Source: Streptomyces sulphureus DSM 40104 (GTDB taxonomy: Bacteria; Actinomycetota; Actinomycetes; Streptomycetales; Streptomycetaceae). From it: 64,000 nucleotides of DNA. Location: positions 726,129 to 790,128 of the forward strand of contig NZ_KB905814.1 in assembly GCF_000381025.1 (NCBI RefSeq). Direction: 5' to 3'. Position 1 is the first letter of the stretch, and each line of letters begins with the position of its first letter. The notes under the pieces are model-generated. The model had not been told where the DNA came from. It did not search any database and saw nothing but the letters and a program-made list of their open reading frames with translations. Shown here piece by piece: positions 34,517 through 43,014 of this stretch. Made by a program: the position numbers and the translations under genes.

Positions 34517-35404
34517 CCAGCCGCCCCGGGTTTCGTCCGGGACTGTCAGGCCCGGTCGGCCGACGGCTGTTGGCGACGCCCTGAGGGGTGGCGCCTCCCC
34601 CGACGGGCGGTTCGCGTCCACACGCGGCAGTCGGTGAGGGCATCGGCCTGTTCGTCCGCGCGTACGACACGGAACGGTCGGCGAGCGCACCGACGAGGTC
34701 CCGCACGCTCGACGACGAAGGGCCGGCCCAGAGCGGCGGGGCTCGGAGGCAGCCGGTCGAACCGCTCGGCACGGATTTCGTCGCGCAGTCGGCGCTCGGT
34801 GGCCCCGCCCCGCCCGGCAGGCCCGTCCTCCTCCAACGTCCCGAGGCGACAGGCAAGCGGAGCCTGCTCGATTGCCCGCGGACCCGGCCGGTACCGGTAT
34901 CCGGCCGTGGCGCGACCCGCCGGCACGCACTCTGCCGGACCGGGTTCCGGAGGAGCTTCGAAGAAGACCGGCAGAGCCTTGCGCCTGCGACGCGGTCGAG
35001 CCGCAGGGCTCCCGGCCTCCTCACCGTGATGTACCACCGGCCTGCCTGGGTGTGCGTGCGGAGTGGGTCCGCGGCGCCGTCCGTCGCGGTCGGTGTCGAG
35101 ACCACCGGTGGCGCGTCGCCTCGGCGAGGGGCGAGAAGAGCGTCGGGGAACCGGGCTCGTCCGGGAAGGCGAGCGCCGGCATGCGAGCCCCCACCTGCGG
35201 GGAGGCTCGCCGCACCAGCGGCCACGACCGCGAGGCTGGCGGTGGCACTTCCTCGACAGTCCGGATGCGTGCAGGCGTCTTTCGGCCACGGACGCGGTGA
35301 GTGATTTCATGGCGTAACCGCGAGGAGGCGCGGGTAAAGTGCGGCAGGCGGAGGCACGTCCACGGACGCGTTCCGTGCTTCTCTCGCGTCAAGGAAGGAT
35401 TGTG
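34517..35404. other. Gene-poor 0.9 kb after the histidine kinase
   Basis: Long open frames exist on both strands (254 aa on the minus strand, 238 aa on the plus), but all are Arg/Pro/Ala-rich with no recognisable motif and no good ribosome binding site, as expected for random frames in high-GC DNA. No remnant of a response regulator (no DDxxxR or LuxR helix-turn-helix) was found. The promoter of the proteasome gene should lie near the right end. Confidence 0.4.
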
Positions 35405-36250
35405 ATGAGTCCTCAACCGAACCCCAGCGGTGGCCTGCCCGCCGCCTTCACGGCCTCTGAAACGTCGTCCTTCCTGGACTTCCTCTCCGCGCAGGCCCCC
35501 GAGCTGGTCCCCTCGCACCGTGAGCTGCCGCGCGTGGAAGGTGAGTTCCAGGCACCGCACGGCACCACGATCGTCGCGGTCACCTACGCGGACGGGGTGC
35601 TGGTCGCGGGCGACCGCCGGGTGACGATGGGGAACGTCATCGCGCACCGCGAGTACGAGAAGGTCTTCCCCGCGGACGAGCACGCGGCCGTCGCCATCGC
35701 GGGCACGGCCGGCCTCGCCGTCGAGCTGGTGAAGCTCTTCCAACTGGAGCTGGAGCACTACGAGAAGATCGAGGGCACGGCGCTCTCCCTCGTCGGCAAG
35801 GCCAACCGGCTGACCACCATGGTCCGCGGCAACCTCGCCATGGCCATGCAGGGCTTGGCCGTGGTGCCGATCCTCGCCGGCTACGACCTCGACCGCGAGT
35901 GCGGCCGCATCTTCACCTACGACGTCACCGGCGGCCGCACGGAGGAGACGGGCTTCGCCGCCACCGGCTCGGGTTCCGTGTACGCGCGCGGCTCGCTGAA
36001 GAAGCTCTACCGGCCGGGGATGTCGGAGAACGACGTCGTCACCGCGGCGGTCCAGGCGCTCTACGACGCCGCCGACGACGACTCGGCCACGGGCGGCCCC
36101 GACCTCGCCCGCCGCCTGTTCCCCCTCGTCGCCCTCGTCACCGACGAGGGGTACCGCCAGCTCTCCCAGGACGAGATCACTTCCGTCGCACAGTCGGTCG
36201 TCGACAACCGCATGGAGTCTCCCAACGGGCCCCAGGCACCGGTGCTCTGA
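35405..36250 (+). CDS. prcB: 20S proteasome beta subunit, stand-alone copy
   Basis: 281-aa Ntn-hydrolase of actinobacterial proteasomes. A 53-residue propeptide ends in APHG, and Thr54 becomes the mature nucleophile Thr1. Asp17 and Lys33 of the mature numbering are present (AGDRRVTMG and EYEKVF). The remainder ([54 protein letters not shown]) is strongly PrcB-like. Position 20 is Val where I recall Ala in housekeeping PrcB. No prcA, pup, mpa or dop gene is adjacent, so this is probably a second beta subunit. ATG at 35405 with AAGGAAGG upstream. Confidence 0.9.
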   Translation: MSPQPNPSGGLPAAFTASETSSFLDFLSAQAPELVPSHRELPRVEGEFQAPHGTTIVAVTYADGVLVAGDRRVTMGNVIAHREYEKVFPADEHAAVAIAGTAGLAVELVKLFQLELEHYEKIEGTALSLVGKANRLTTMVRGNLAMAMQGLAVVPILAGYDLDRECGRIFTYDVTGGRTEETGFAATGSGSVYARGSLKKLYRPGMSENDVVTAAVQALYDAADDDSATGGPDLARRLFPLVALVTDEGYRQLSQDEITSVAQSVVDNRMESPNGPQAPVL

Positions 36251-36275
36251 CGCCGCCCCGGCCTGGGAGCCGGTG

Positions 36276-36315
36276 CACGGGAACCGGCCGACCTCCGGGT
36301 CGGCCGGTTCCCGTG
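36276..36315. terminator. Strong terminator after prcB
   Basis: An 18-bp perfect stem (36276-36293 with 36298-36315) and a 4-nt loop. The 256 bases from here to the next stop codon hold no gene. Confidence 0.85.
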
Positions 36316-36571
36316 TTCTCGGAAGCGCCGCACCTGCACGACGAACGCCGGCCGAGTCCGAACGACGGCGCAACGGACGCCCCTCCCTTGGAACGCCCGT
36401 CCATGCCCGGCATCAGCCGAGGCGCCCGCTTCCGTACCGCCTGCGTACGCACGCCGCCCGCGCTTTCACCGGCGAGGCGGGTACTCACCAGCGCCTCGGC
36501 GCCACCCGCGCGGAACTCCCGCACCGGCACGTCTCCACGCCTCCGCCCGGCGGTGCGGAGACCCCGCAGGC

Positions 36572-37816
36572 TCAGGCGCTCGGCGGCTGCTCGGTCCTGG
36601 CTCCCCCTGTCGCCTCCCAGCCGGCGAGGGCAAGGGCGCGGTACGCGGCGTACTCGGCGGCCGGGTCGGGGGCGCCCGCCCACGGGAGCGCGCCGACGTA
36701 GCCGTCGACGACCTGCACGGCGTCGATCGCCTCGCCGTAGCGCTCGGCACGCACGAGGAACCAGACGAGCAGGTGCAGGACGTGGGGGCGTACCGGGTGG
36801 TCCTCCGGCGCCTGGTCGACGGCGAATTCGGCGGCCTCGATGGCCCGTTCGATCTCGGCGCTCTGGTAGAGCCCGCGCACCATGTTCACGTCGGGCAGGT
36901 GGTCGTGGACGGCGAAGAGCGGCAGCGCGGGGAGGAGACTGCCCTGTGTCGCGTGGCTCGCTGCCGTCTGCGCGAAGGCGTCGGCCTCCTCCTTGGAGCC
37001 GGCCCACTGCTGCGACCAGTACGGCAGCGCCGCGAGGTGGGCGCCCATGTGGTCGGGGGCGTGGCGGCGCACCGTCGCCCAGAGGGACTCGAAGTCCGCC
37101 TTGCGGTAGCCGAGATGGCGCGCGAGCACCAGCTCGGTGACGTACGGGGTCGGATCGTCGGCCTGGAGCCGCTGCGCGTCCTTGCAGACGTTCCGCGCCT
37201 CCTCCAGGACGATCTGCCGGTCGGCCGAGTCGTCGGCGAGCGCCTGCCAGGTGAGGAACTGCGCGTACACCTGCGCCCCGCCCGGGTCGCGCGGCTCCTC
37301 CGCGCGCCAGGTGCGCAGCCACGCCGCACCGCTTAGCCCGCCCTCGGGCGGAGAGGCCGGCTCGCCCTTGGTGAACGACACCTTCGAGGGACCCGGGACG
37401 GAGTCCTCCAGCGGCGACGCCTGCGCACGGCGCCCCTTGCGGCCGCCGTTGTCGTCCTGCGCTTCGCGCAACGCCGCCCGCTCGCGGGCGAGTTCGACGG
37501 CCGCCGCGCCCGCGATCGACTGCACCCGCTGCCAGCGCAGCTCCCACTCGTCCCCCGTGAAGGCGAGGAGGCGGCCCACCGGCCGCCAGTCCCCCGTGCG
37601 CTGCGTCTCGTCCAGCGCCTCGATCAGCTCGCGGTCAGGGCCCGGCAGGCGCACGTCGAGCTCGTGCTGCGGGGTCAGTCCGTACCCCGCCGTCGGGTCG
37701 GCGGCGCGTACGGCGGCCTGGCCGCCCTCGCGCGCGAGCCGTCTGCGGCGGACGGCGGGGGCGATCACCAGGCCGACGACGGCGGTCAGGACGATCAGCA
37801 GGAGGAGGGCTTCCAT
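36572..37816 (-). CDS. Membrane-anchored TPR-like hypothetical protein
   Basis: 414 aa. One N-terminal transmembrane helix (residues 2-20, LLLLIVLTAVVGLVIAPAV) with a basic stop-transfer (RRRRLAR) is followed by a soluble cytosolic region rich in helical repeats: ELIEALDETQRTGDWRPVGRLL, VYAQFLTWQALADDSADRQIV, FESLWATVRRHAPDHMGAH and YGEAIDAVQVVDGYVG, resembling tetratricopeptide packing. A Lys/Pro-rich loop interrupts it. I recall similar proteins next to metB in other Streptomyces. Function unknown. ATG at 37816, divergent from metB. Confidence 0.8.
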   Translation of the reverse strand: MEALLLLIVLTAVVGLVIAPAVRRRRLAREGGQAAVRAADPTAGYGLTPQHELDVRLPGPDRELIEALDETQRTGDWRPVGRLLAFTGDEWELRWQRVQSIAGAAAVELARERAALREAQDDNGGRKGRRAQASPLEDSVPGPSKVSFTKGEPASPPEGGLSGAAWLRTWRAEEPRDPGGAQVYAQFLTWQALADDSADRQIVLEEARNVCKDAQRLQADDPTPYVTELVLARHLGYRKADFESLWATVRRHAPDHMGAHLAALPYWSQQWAGSKEEADAFAQTAASHATQGSLLPALPLFAVHDHLPDVNMVRGLYQSAEIERAIEAAEFAVDQAPEDHPVRPHVLHLLVWFLVRAERYGEAIDAVQVVDGYVGALPWAGAPDPAAEYAAYRALALAGWEATGGARTEQPPSA

Positions 37817-38022
37817 GGCGTCGGGTCTCCACGAGGTACGGGTCGGCAGGGGGCGCGGCGGCCGGGGTGCGCCTCACGGACAACGTCCGGGGCGGCGCTG
37901 GTGCTTCCTTGGAGGCGGATTTCGGACATCTGTCGGCTCGCTCGTCTTGCGGTGTCAACACGGCCGGGTGCGATGACCTCGGCCGGTCCTGAGTACACCG
38001 TACGGCCCATTACGCTCGCTGC

Positions 38023-39186
38023 ATGAGTGAGCAGCGCGACAGTTACAAGAGCTTCGAGACCCTCGCCATCCACGCGGGACAGACGGCGGATCCCGCGACG
38101 GGCGCGGTCGTACCACCGATCTACCAGGTATCCACGTACAAGCAGGACGGAGTCGGCGGCCTCCGCGGCGGCTACGAGTACAGCCGCTCGGGGAACCCGA
38201 CCCGAGGGGCGCTGGAGGAGAACCTCGCAGCGCTGGAGGGCGGCAGGCGCGGCCTGGCCTTCGCCTCCGGCATGGCGGCCGAGGACTGCCTGCTGCGTAC
38301 CCTCCTCAAGCCGGGCGAGCACGTCGTGATCCCCGACGACGCTTACGGCGGCACCTTCCGCCTCTTCTCCAAGGTCGCCGAGCGGTGGGGCGTCGAGTGG
38401 TCGGTGGCGCACACCAGCGACGTCGCGTCCGTGCGGGCCGCGGTCCGTGAGAACACCAAGGCGATCTGGGTCGAGACGCCGTCCAACCCGCTCCTCGGCA
38501 TCACCGACATCGGCGCGCTCGCCGACGTGGCGCGCGAGAGCGGTGCGCGGCTCGTCGTCGACAACACCTTCGCCAGCCCCTACCTCCAGCAGCCCCTCGC
38601 CCTCGGCGCCGACGTCGTCGTCCACTCGACGACCAAGTACATGGGCGGGCACTCGGACGTCGTCGGGGGCGCGCTCGTCGTGCGGGAGGAGGAGCTCGCC
38701 GAGCAACTCGCGTTCCACCAGAACGCGATGGGCGCCGTCGCGGGTCCCTTCGACGCGTGGCTCGTGCTGCGGGGCGTCAAGACGCTCGCGGTGCGCATGG
38801 AGCGGCACTGCGCCAACGCCTCCCGCATCGCGCAGATGCTCACCGCGCACCCGCAGGTCACCGAGGTGTACTACCCGGGGCTGCCGAGCCACCCGGGACA
38901 CGAGACGGCGGCGAAGCAGATGCGCGCCTTCGGCGGGATGGTCTCCTTCCGGGTGCGCGGCGGCGAGCAGGCGGCCGTGCGGGTCTGCGACCGCACCCGG
39001 CTCTTCACCCTCGGCGAGTCGCTCGGCGGCGTCGAGTCGCTGATCGAGCACCCCGGGCTGATGACGCACGCCTCGGCGGCGGGCTCCGCGCTGGAGGTGC
39101 CCGAGGACCTCGTCCGGCTCTCCGTCGGCATCGAGTCGGGCGACGACCTCCTCGCCGACCTGCAACAGGCTCTCGCCGACGTGTAG
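38023..39186 (+). CDS. metB: Cystathionine gamma-synthase (or gamma-lyase)
   Basis: 387-aa fold-type I PLP enzyme of the Cys/Met metabolism family, joining O-acyl-homoserine and cysteine to make cystathionine in methionine synthesis. Seen: YEYSRSGNPTRGALEENLAALEGG, the ASGMAAEDCLL helix, ETPSNPLLGITDI, DNTFASPYLQQPLALGADVV and the PLP lysine in HSTTKYMGGHSD. The C-terminal LGESLGGVESLIEHP is conserved. Gamma-lyase activity cannot be excluded by sequence. ATG at 38023 without an obvious ribosome binding site; it may be near-leaderless. Ends at a hairpin. Confidence 0.92.
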   Translation: MSEQRDSYKSFETLAIHAGQTADPATGAVVPPIYQVSTYKQDGVGGLRGGYEYSRSGNPTRGALEENLAALEGGRRGLAFASGMAAEDCLLRTLLKPGEHVVIPDDAYGGTFRLFSKVAERWGVEWSVAHTSDVASVRAAVRENTKAIWVETPSNPLLGITDIGALADVARESGARLVVDNTFASPYLQQPLALGADVVVHSTTKYMGGHSDVVGGALVVREEELAEQLAFHQNAMGAVAGPFDAWLVLRGVKTLAVRMERHCANASRIAQMLTAHPQVTEVYYPGLPSHPGHETAAKQMRAFGGMVSFRVRGGEQAAVRVCDRTRLFTLGESLGGVESLIEHPGLMTHASAAGSALEVPEDLVRLSVGIESGDDLLADLQQALADV

Positions 39187-39193
39187 TTGGCAG

Positions 39194-39220
39194 GGGACGG
39201 CCCCCGCGCGGGGCCGTCCC
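39194..39220 (+). terminator. metB terminator
   Basis: 11-bp stem (39194-39204 with 39210-39220), 5-nt loop, 8 bases after the stop. Confidence 0.75.
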
Positions 39221-39285
39221 GCCCGGCGTGACACGGATGCCTCGCCCCGCTGGCCCCGGGGGCGGAGCCTGCCTACGTTCGCCTC

Positions 39286-40014
39286 GTGAACGCTATGGAG
39301 TTGGCGGCCGACGGTCTCAAGATCGACTGGACCAAGATGCCGACCTACAACACGGTCATGTCCGTCGCAGCCGGCGCCGGCCTGCTGCTCGTCGTCGCGC
39401 TCGGCTTCCGTCTGCTGACCGGCCGCCGGGTCGTCGCCGAGAGCTGGGCGCTCGCCTTCGGCGCGCTCGGGTTCCTCCTCGTCGTGACGGGGCTCCACAT
39501 GACGCTGACCTGGCCGCTGGCCGGGCAGGGGTTCCCGTTCGACAACATCATCTTCGGCGAACCGGCACTCGCCTTCGGGGTGCTGCTCTCCACCGCCGCG
39601 TTCTTCCTGTGGAAGCGGGGCGGCACGCTCACCGAGGCGGCAGGTGACGCGGGCACGCGGACGGGCGCCGCCGTGCTCGCGGGGCCCGTCTCCGTGTTCG
39701 TCTTCGGCATGGGGCTCGCCTGCTTCGGCATCGCGGCGGCCGGGTGGAAGTACACGCTCTTCGCCGCGCCTCCCGAGGAGCCGATCTCGGGCGAGTTCGC
39801 CGACTACCCGGTGCTGGAGGCGAGCTTCATCTCGGGGCTCTACGTGCTCGTCGGGATCGGTGCCGTCCTCTTCCCCTTCGTGCTGCGCAGTGCACGCGCC
39901 GGGTGGCTCGCGAAGGTGACGGGCGCGGCGTGGACGATCTCCGGTGCGCTCTTCCTCCTCTTCGGCGCGCTCAACTACTTCACGCACATCGGCCTCATCG
40001 TCAACACCATGTGA
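39286..40014 (+). CDS. DUF981-family membrane protein
   Basis: 242 aa with six or seven predicted transmembrane helices. The conserved start IDWTKMPTYNTVMSVAAGAG, LHMTLTWPLAG, the NIIFGEPALAFGVLL segment and the final LNYFTHIGLIVNTM are typical of DUF981. The family has no known activity. GTG at 39286 (an ATG nine bases further is the alternative). Single gene between metB and a convergent sigma-like pair. Confidence 0.85.
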   Translation: MNAMELAADGLKIDWTKMPTYNTVMSVAAGAGLLLVVALGFRLLTGRRVVAESWALAFGALGFLLVVTGLHMTLTWPLAGQGFPFDNIIFGEPALAFGVLLSTAAFFLWKRGGTLTEAAGDAGTRTGAAVLAGPVSVFVFGMGLACFGIAAAGWKYTLFAAPPEEPISGEFADYPVLEASFISGLYVLVGIGAVLFPFVLRSARAGWLAKVTGAAWTISGALFLLFGALNYFTHIGLIVNTM

Positions 40015-40031
40015 AAGGGCGCCCGTTCGCG

Positions 40032-40280
40032 TCACCAGTCGACGGTCGGCGTCGTCTCCGGCGCCCCCGCCCACGGCTGCTCGATCGAGAGCCACACCGC
40101 CGCACCGCAGACGAGGAAGAGCACCACGGCCCACACCAGGGCGAGCAGCGCCCTCCTGCGACGCAGCAGCCGCTCCCCCGCGACGGCCGCGCGCAGCGCG
40201 AGGTCCGGCGGCACCACCGGGTGGACGGACTGCCGCAGCAGCAGCCGCACCTCGGTCTCCTTGCGGTCCGGCAGGCTCAC
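40032..40280 (-). CDS. Small single-pass membrane protein, partner of sigma-like gene
   Basis: 82 aa: a cytosolic N-terminus (ETEVRLLLRQSVHPVVPPDL, then Arg-rich RRRRALL), one transmembrane helix (about residues 45-64) and a short acidic outer tail. The ATG overlaps the upstream stop by 4 bases (ATGA), so it is translated with the sigma-like gene. Size, topology and pairing suggest a membrane-bound partner such as a minimal anti-sigma factor, but no anti-sigma motif is visible. Confidence 0.7.
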   Translation of the reverse strand: MSLPDRKETEVRLLLRQSVHPVVPPDLALRAAVAGERLLRRRRALLALVWAVVLFLVCGAAVWLSIEQPWAGAPETTPTVDW

Positions 40281-40738
40281 GCCGCGTCCCCGACGGGATC
40301 GCGCGGCCGGCTAAGCGCCGCCGCCATCCCCCTCTCGCAGAGCGCGCGCACCCGCTCGGGCGGAAGCCCCAGCCCGGCGGCCGCCTGCTCCTCGGCGACT
40401 CCCTCGCCGTGGCGGAGGACGACCACCAGACGCTCCTGCGGGGGCAGCCGGGAGAGGACGCCGCCCTCCGCCCGGCGATGGCGCCGGCGCTGCCGCGCGA
40501 AGCGGGCCGCGAGCTCCTGCCGGGTGTGCTCGTACGGGTCGTCGCCGCGCAGCCGCGCCCAGTCCGCGTACGTCCTCGCCAGTGCGGAGACGAGGAGGCG
40601 CTCGGCCGCGGGGGCGCGCGCCGGCGGCTCGCCCGTGAGGAGCACGGCAGCGTGCAGCAGTCGCCCGCCGGCGCCCGCGACGAACGCGTCGAACTCGCGG
40701 GCGTGGCGCTGCGCTTGGCGTCTTCGTCCCCGGCTCAC
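40277..40738 (-). CDS. SigE-like ECF sigma-factor-related protein
   Basis: 153 aa. The arrangement is that of short actinobacterial ECF (SigE-family) factors: a region-2-like N-terminus (FDAFVAGAGGRLLHAAVLLTG, then RTYADWARLR), a basic linker (RQRRRHRRAEGG) and a region-4-like helix-turn-helix (LSRLPPQERLVVVLRHGEG, then AAAGLGLPPERVRAL). Both halves are divergent; the usual tryptophan-rich DNA-melting motif is weak, so it may be a degenerate sigma factor. Coupled to the membrane protein downstream. Confidence 0.7.
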   Translation of the reverse strand: MSRGRRRQAQRHAREFDAFVAGAGGRLLHAAVLLTGEPPARAPAAERLLVSALARTYADWARLRGDDPYEHTRQELAARFARQRRRHRRAEGGVLSRLPPQERLVVVLRHGEGVAEEQAAAGLGLPPERVRALCERGMAAALSRPRDPVGDAA

Positions 40739-40781
40739 CGCGCCTCCCTGCGGCTATGGGACGGCAGGCGCGCTGATCAAA

Positions 40782-41351
40782 TCAAGAGGTCGGAGCGCCT
40801 GGCGCGGTCGAGGGGCGGATGTCGGAGAGCGCCGTGTTGAACCTCGTGAGCAACGAGCAGAACTCGGCCACCTCCTCCTCGCTCCACTCTTTGGTGAGGA
40901 CCCCCATCAGGTCGCGGCGCGAGGTGCGGACGTCGTGGAGACGCTCCAGGCCCTTCTCGGAGAGCTTCAGCACCACGGCCCTGCCGTCCTCCGGGTCGGT
41001 CGCCCGGCTCACGAGGCCGGCCTCGACGAGCGGCGCCACCTGGCGGGTGACCGTCGAGGAGTCGATGCGCATCCCCGCGGCGAGTGCCTTGACCCCCATC
41101 GGGCCCTCGCGGTGCAGACGGTTGAGGAGCAGGTAGGCGGCCCTGTCCATCGAGTTGCGCAGCGGGCCGAGCCCGCCGAGGCGCGTCTGCTCGGCACGGC
41201 GGGCGAAGACGGCGACCTGATGCTGGAGCGTCACCAGCACCTCGGCCTGCTCGGCTGCGATCTCGTCGGACTCCTCCGCTGCGGCGTCGGCGGTGTCGGG
41301 GTCGGCGTGGTCGTCGGTGAGGTGAGTCGTCATGTCCGAAGGAGTGGGCAT
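40782..41351 (-). CDS. MarR-family transcriptional regulator
   Basis: 189 aa. The winged helix-turn-helix occupies about residues 60-140: LNRLHREGPMGVKALAAGM, SSTVTRQVAPLVEAGLVSR, and the wing DPEDGRAVVLKLSEKG. The N-terminus is acidic and disordered. ATG 41351 or 41333 (MTTHL). A CTGTC-AGG-GACAG repeat just upstream is a likely autoregulatory operator. Divergent from ilvA, which it may or may not control; the ligand is unknown. Confidence 0.88.
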   Translation of the reverse strand: MPTPSDMTTHLTDDHADPDTADAAAEESDEIAAEQAEVLVTLQHQVAVFARRAEQTRLGGLGPLRNSMDRAAYLLLNRLHREGPMGVKALAAGMRIDSSTVTRQVAPLVEAGLVSRATDPEDGRAVVLKLSEKGLERLHDVRTSRRDLMGVLTKEWSEEEVAEFCSLLTRFNTALSDIRPSTAPGAPTS

Positions 41352-41381
41352 GGCCGGGGTGCTCGCTTCTCTGAGATTTTC

Positions 41382-41394
41382 CTGTCAGGGACAG
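41382..41394. promoter_or_regulatory. Candidate MarR operator
   Basis: Inverted repeat CTGTC-AGG-GACAG flanked by AT-rich ATTTTC and AATTTT, 31-43 bases upstream of the MarR start and within the divergent region to ilvA. Confidence 0.5.
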
Positions 41395-41527
41395 AATTTT
41401 GTATGACCGTGGTTGACGAACAGGGTACGCGGCTGGGCCATTCCGCGTACCTCCGCGCTCGGAGCGGAGGTCCCACAGATTGCCCGGGGACGGCCGGCCC
41501 CCTCAACTCGACTGCGAGACTGGGCTC

Positions 41528-42763
41528 ATGGCCGCTGGCACCGCCGGGAGCGGAAGTGCTCCCTCAGTAACTCTGGACGACGTTCGACGTGCGCAGAAGA
41601 CCCTGACCTCCGTCTCGCGCACCACAGCTTTGGAGGGAAGCCGCCACCTCAGCTCGCTCGTCGGCTCCCCCGTCCTCTTCAAATGCGAGAACCTCCAGCG
41701 CACGGGATCGTTCAAGCTCCGCGGCGCCTACGCGCGGATCGCAGGGCTCAGCGCCGGGGAGCGCTCCCGCGGCGTCGTCGCCGCGAGCGCAGGCAACCAC
41801 GCGCAGGGCGTCGCCCTCGCCGCCTCGCTCCTCGGCGTCGCCTCGACCGTCTTCATGCCCGTCGGCGCCCCGCTCCCCAAGGTGGCCGCCACCCGCGAGT
41901 ACGGCGCCCGGGTGCGTCTGCACGGCCAGGTCGTCGACGAGACGCTGCACGCCGCGCAGGCGTACGCGGAGGAGACGGGCGCCGTCTTCATCCACCCCTT
42001 CGACCACCCGGACGTCGTCGCGGGCCAGGGAACGGTGGGCCTGGAGATCGTCGAGCAGTGCCCGGAGGTGCGGACGATCGTCGTCGGCGTCGGCGGCGGC
42101 GGGCTCGCGGCCGGGATCGCCGTCGCGGCGAAGGCGGTTCGGCCCGAAGTGCGCGTCGTCGGCGTGCAGGCCGAGGGAGCCGCCGCCTACCCGCCCTCTC
42201 TTGCGGCCGGGCACCCGGTGGCACTGGAGCAGGTCTCGACGATGGCCGACGGGATCAAGGTCGGCCGGCCCGGAGGCGTTCCCTTCGCACTCGTCGAGGA
42301 GTACGTCGACGAGGTGCGCACCGTCTCGGAGAACGACCTCTCCAGTGCGCTGCTGCTCTGCCTGGAGCGGGCGAAGCTCGTGGTCGAGCCGGCCGGGGCT
42401 TCCCCGGTCGCCGCCCTCCTCCACGATCCGCGCGGATTCGAAGGTCCGGTCGTCGCCGTGCTCTCCGGCGGCAACGTCGACCCGCTCGTCCTCCAGCGCA
42501 CCCTGCGGCACGGCATGGCGGCGGCCGGACGGTACCTTTCCCTGCGCCTGCGCCTCACCGACCGGCCCGGCGCGCTCGCGGCGCTGCTGCGGAAGCTCTC
42601 CGAAGTGGACGCGAACGTCCTCGACGTCGGCCACACCCGCACCGATCCGCGGCTCGGCCTCGACGAGGCCGAGGTCGAGGTGCACCTGGAGACGAAGGGC
42701 CCCGAGCACTGCGTCGACGTCGCCTCCTCGCTGCGGGCCGCCGGATACCGGGTGGTGAGCTGA
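41528..42763 (+). CDS. ilvA: Threonine ammonia-lyase (threonine dehydratase)
   Basis: 411-aa fold-type II PLP enzyme converting L-threonine to 2-oxobutyrate and ammonia. The PLP lysine is in TGSFKLRGAYAR, the substrate loop is SAGNHAQGVA, and the Gly-rich phosphate loop is VGVGGGGLAAG. A C-terminal ACT-like regulatory domain (about 335-411; LRLRLTDRPGALAALLRKLS) is shorter than the double domain of biosynthetic E. coli IlvA, so this resembles the catabolic or Streptomyces single-ACT type. ATG at 41528; no strong ribosome binding site. Its enamine by-product is also a RidA substrate. Confidence 0.93.
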   Translation: MAAGTAGSGSAPSVTLDDVRRAQKTLTSVSRTTALEGSRHLSSLVGSPVLFKCENLQRTGSFKLRGAYARIAGLSAGERSRGVVAASAGNHAQGVALAASLLGVASTVFMPVGAPLPKVAATREYGARVRLHGQVVDETLHAAQAYAEETGAVFIHPFDHPDVVAGQGTVGLEIVEQCPEVRTIVVGVGGGGLAAGIAVAAKAVRPEVRVVGVQAEGAAAYPPSLAAGHPVALEQVSTMADGIKVGRPGGVPFALVEEYVDEVRTVSENDLSSALLLCLERAKLVVEPAGASPVAALLHDPRGFEGPVVAVLSGGNVDPLVLQRTLRHGMAAAGRYLSLRLRLTDRPGALAALLRKLSEVDANVLDVGHTRTDPRLGLDEAEVEVHLETKGPEHCVDVASSLRAAGYRVVS

Positions 42764-43014
42764 GCCGGGAGCCTTCCAACTCACGACTGTCGCAACCCCG
42801 TTGACGCGATACATCGCGTCCCTCATAGTGGTCTCCGGCGACGGCCCCCGGCCGTACGCCGCCCTCGGCCGTGCCCTGGATCGGCCGATACGGGAGACGG
42901 GGGAGGGGGAACCATGCCGGCGACCGCGCGACCGCCACCGCGTGCTGCCCGCCCGCGTCTCGGCGCACTCGGTGCGCTCTCCACCCCACCGCCCCCTTCC
43001 CACTGGAGTCCCTT

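Noticed and set aside
34546..35310. 254-aa minus-strand frame downstream of the histidine kinase
   Set aside because: Arg/Pro-rich, no motif, competing frames of similar length on both strands, no ribosome binding site.
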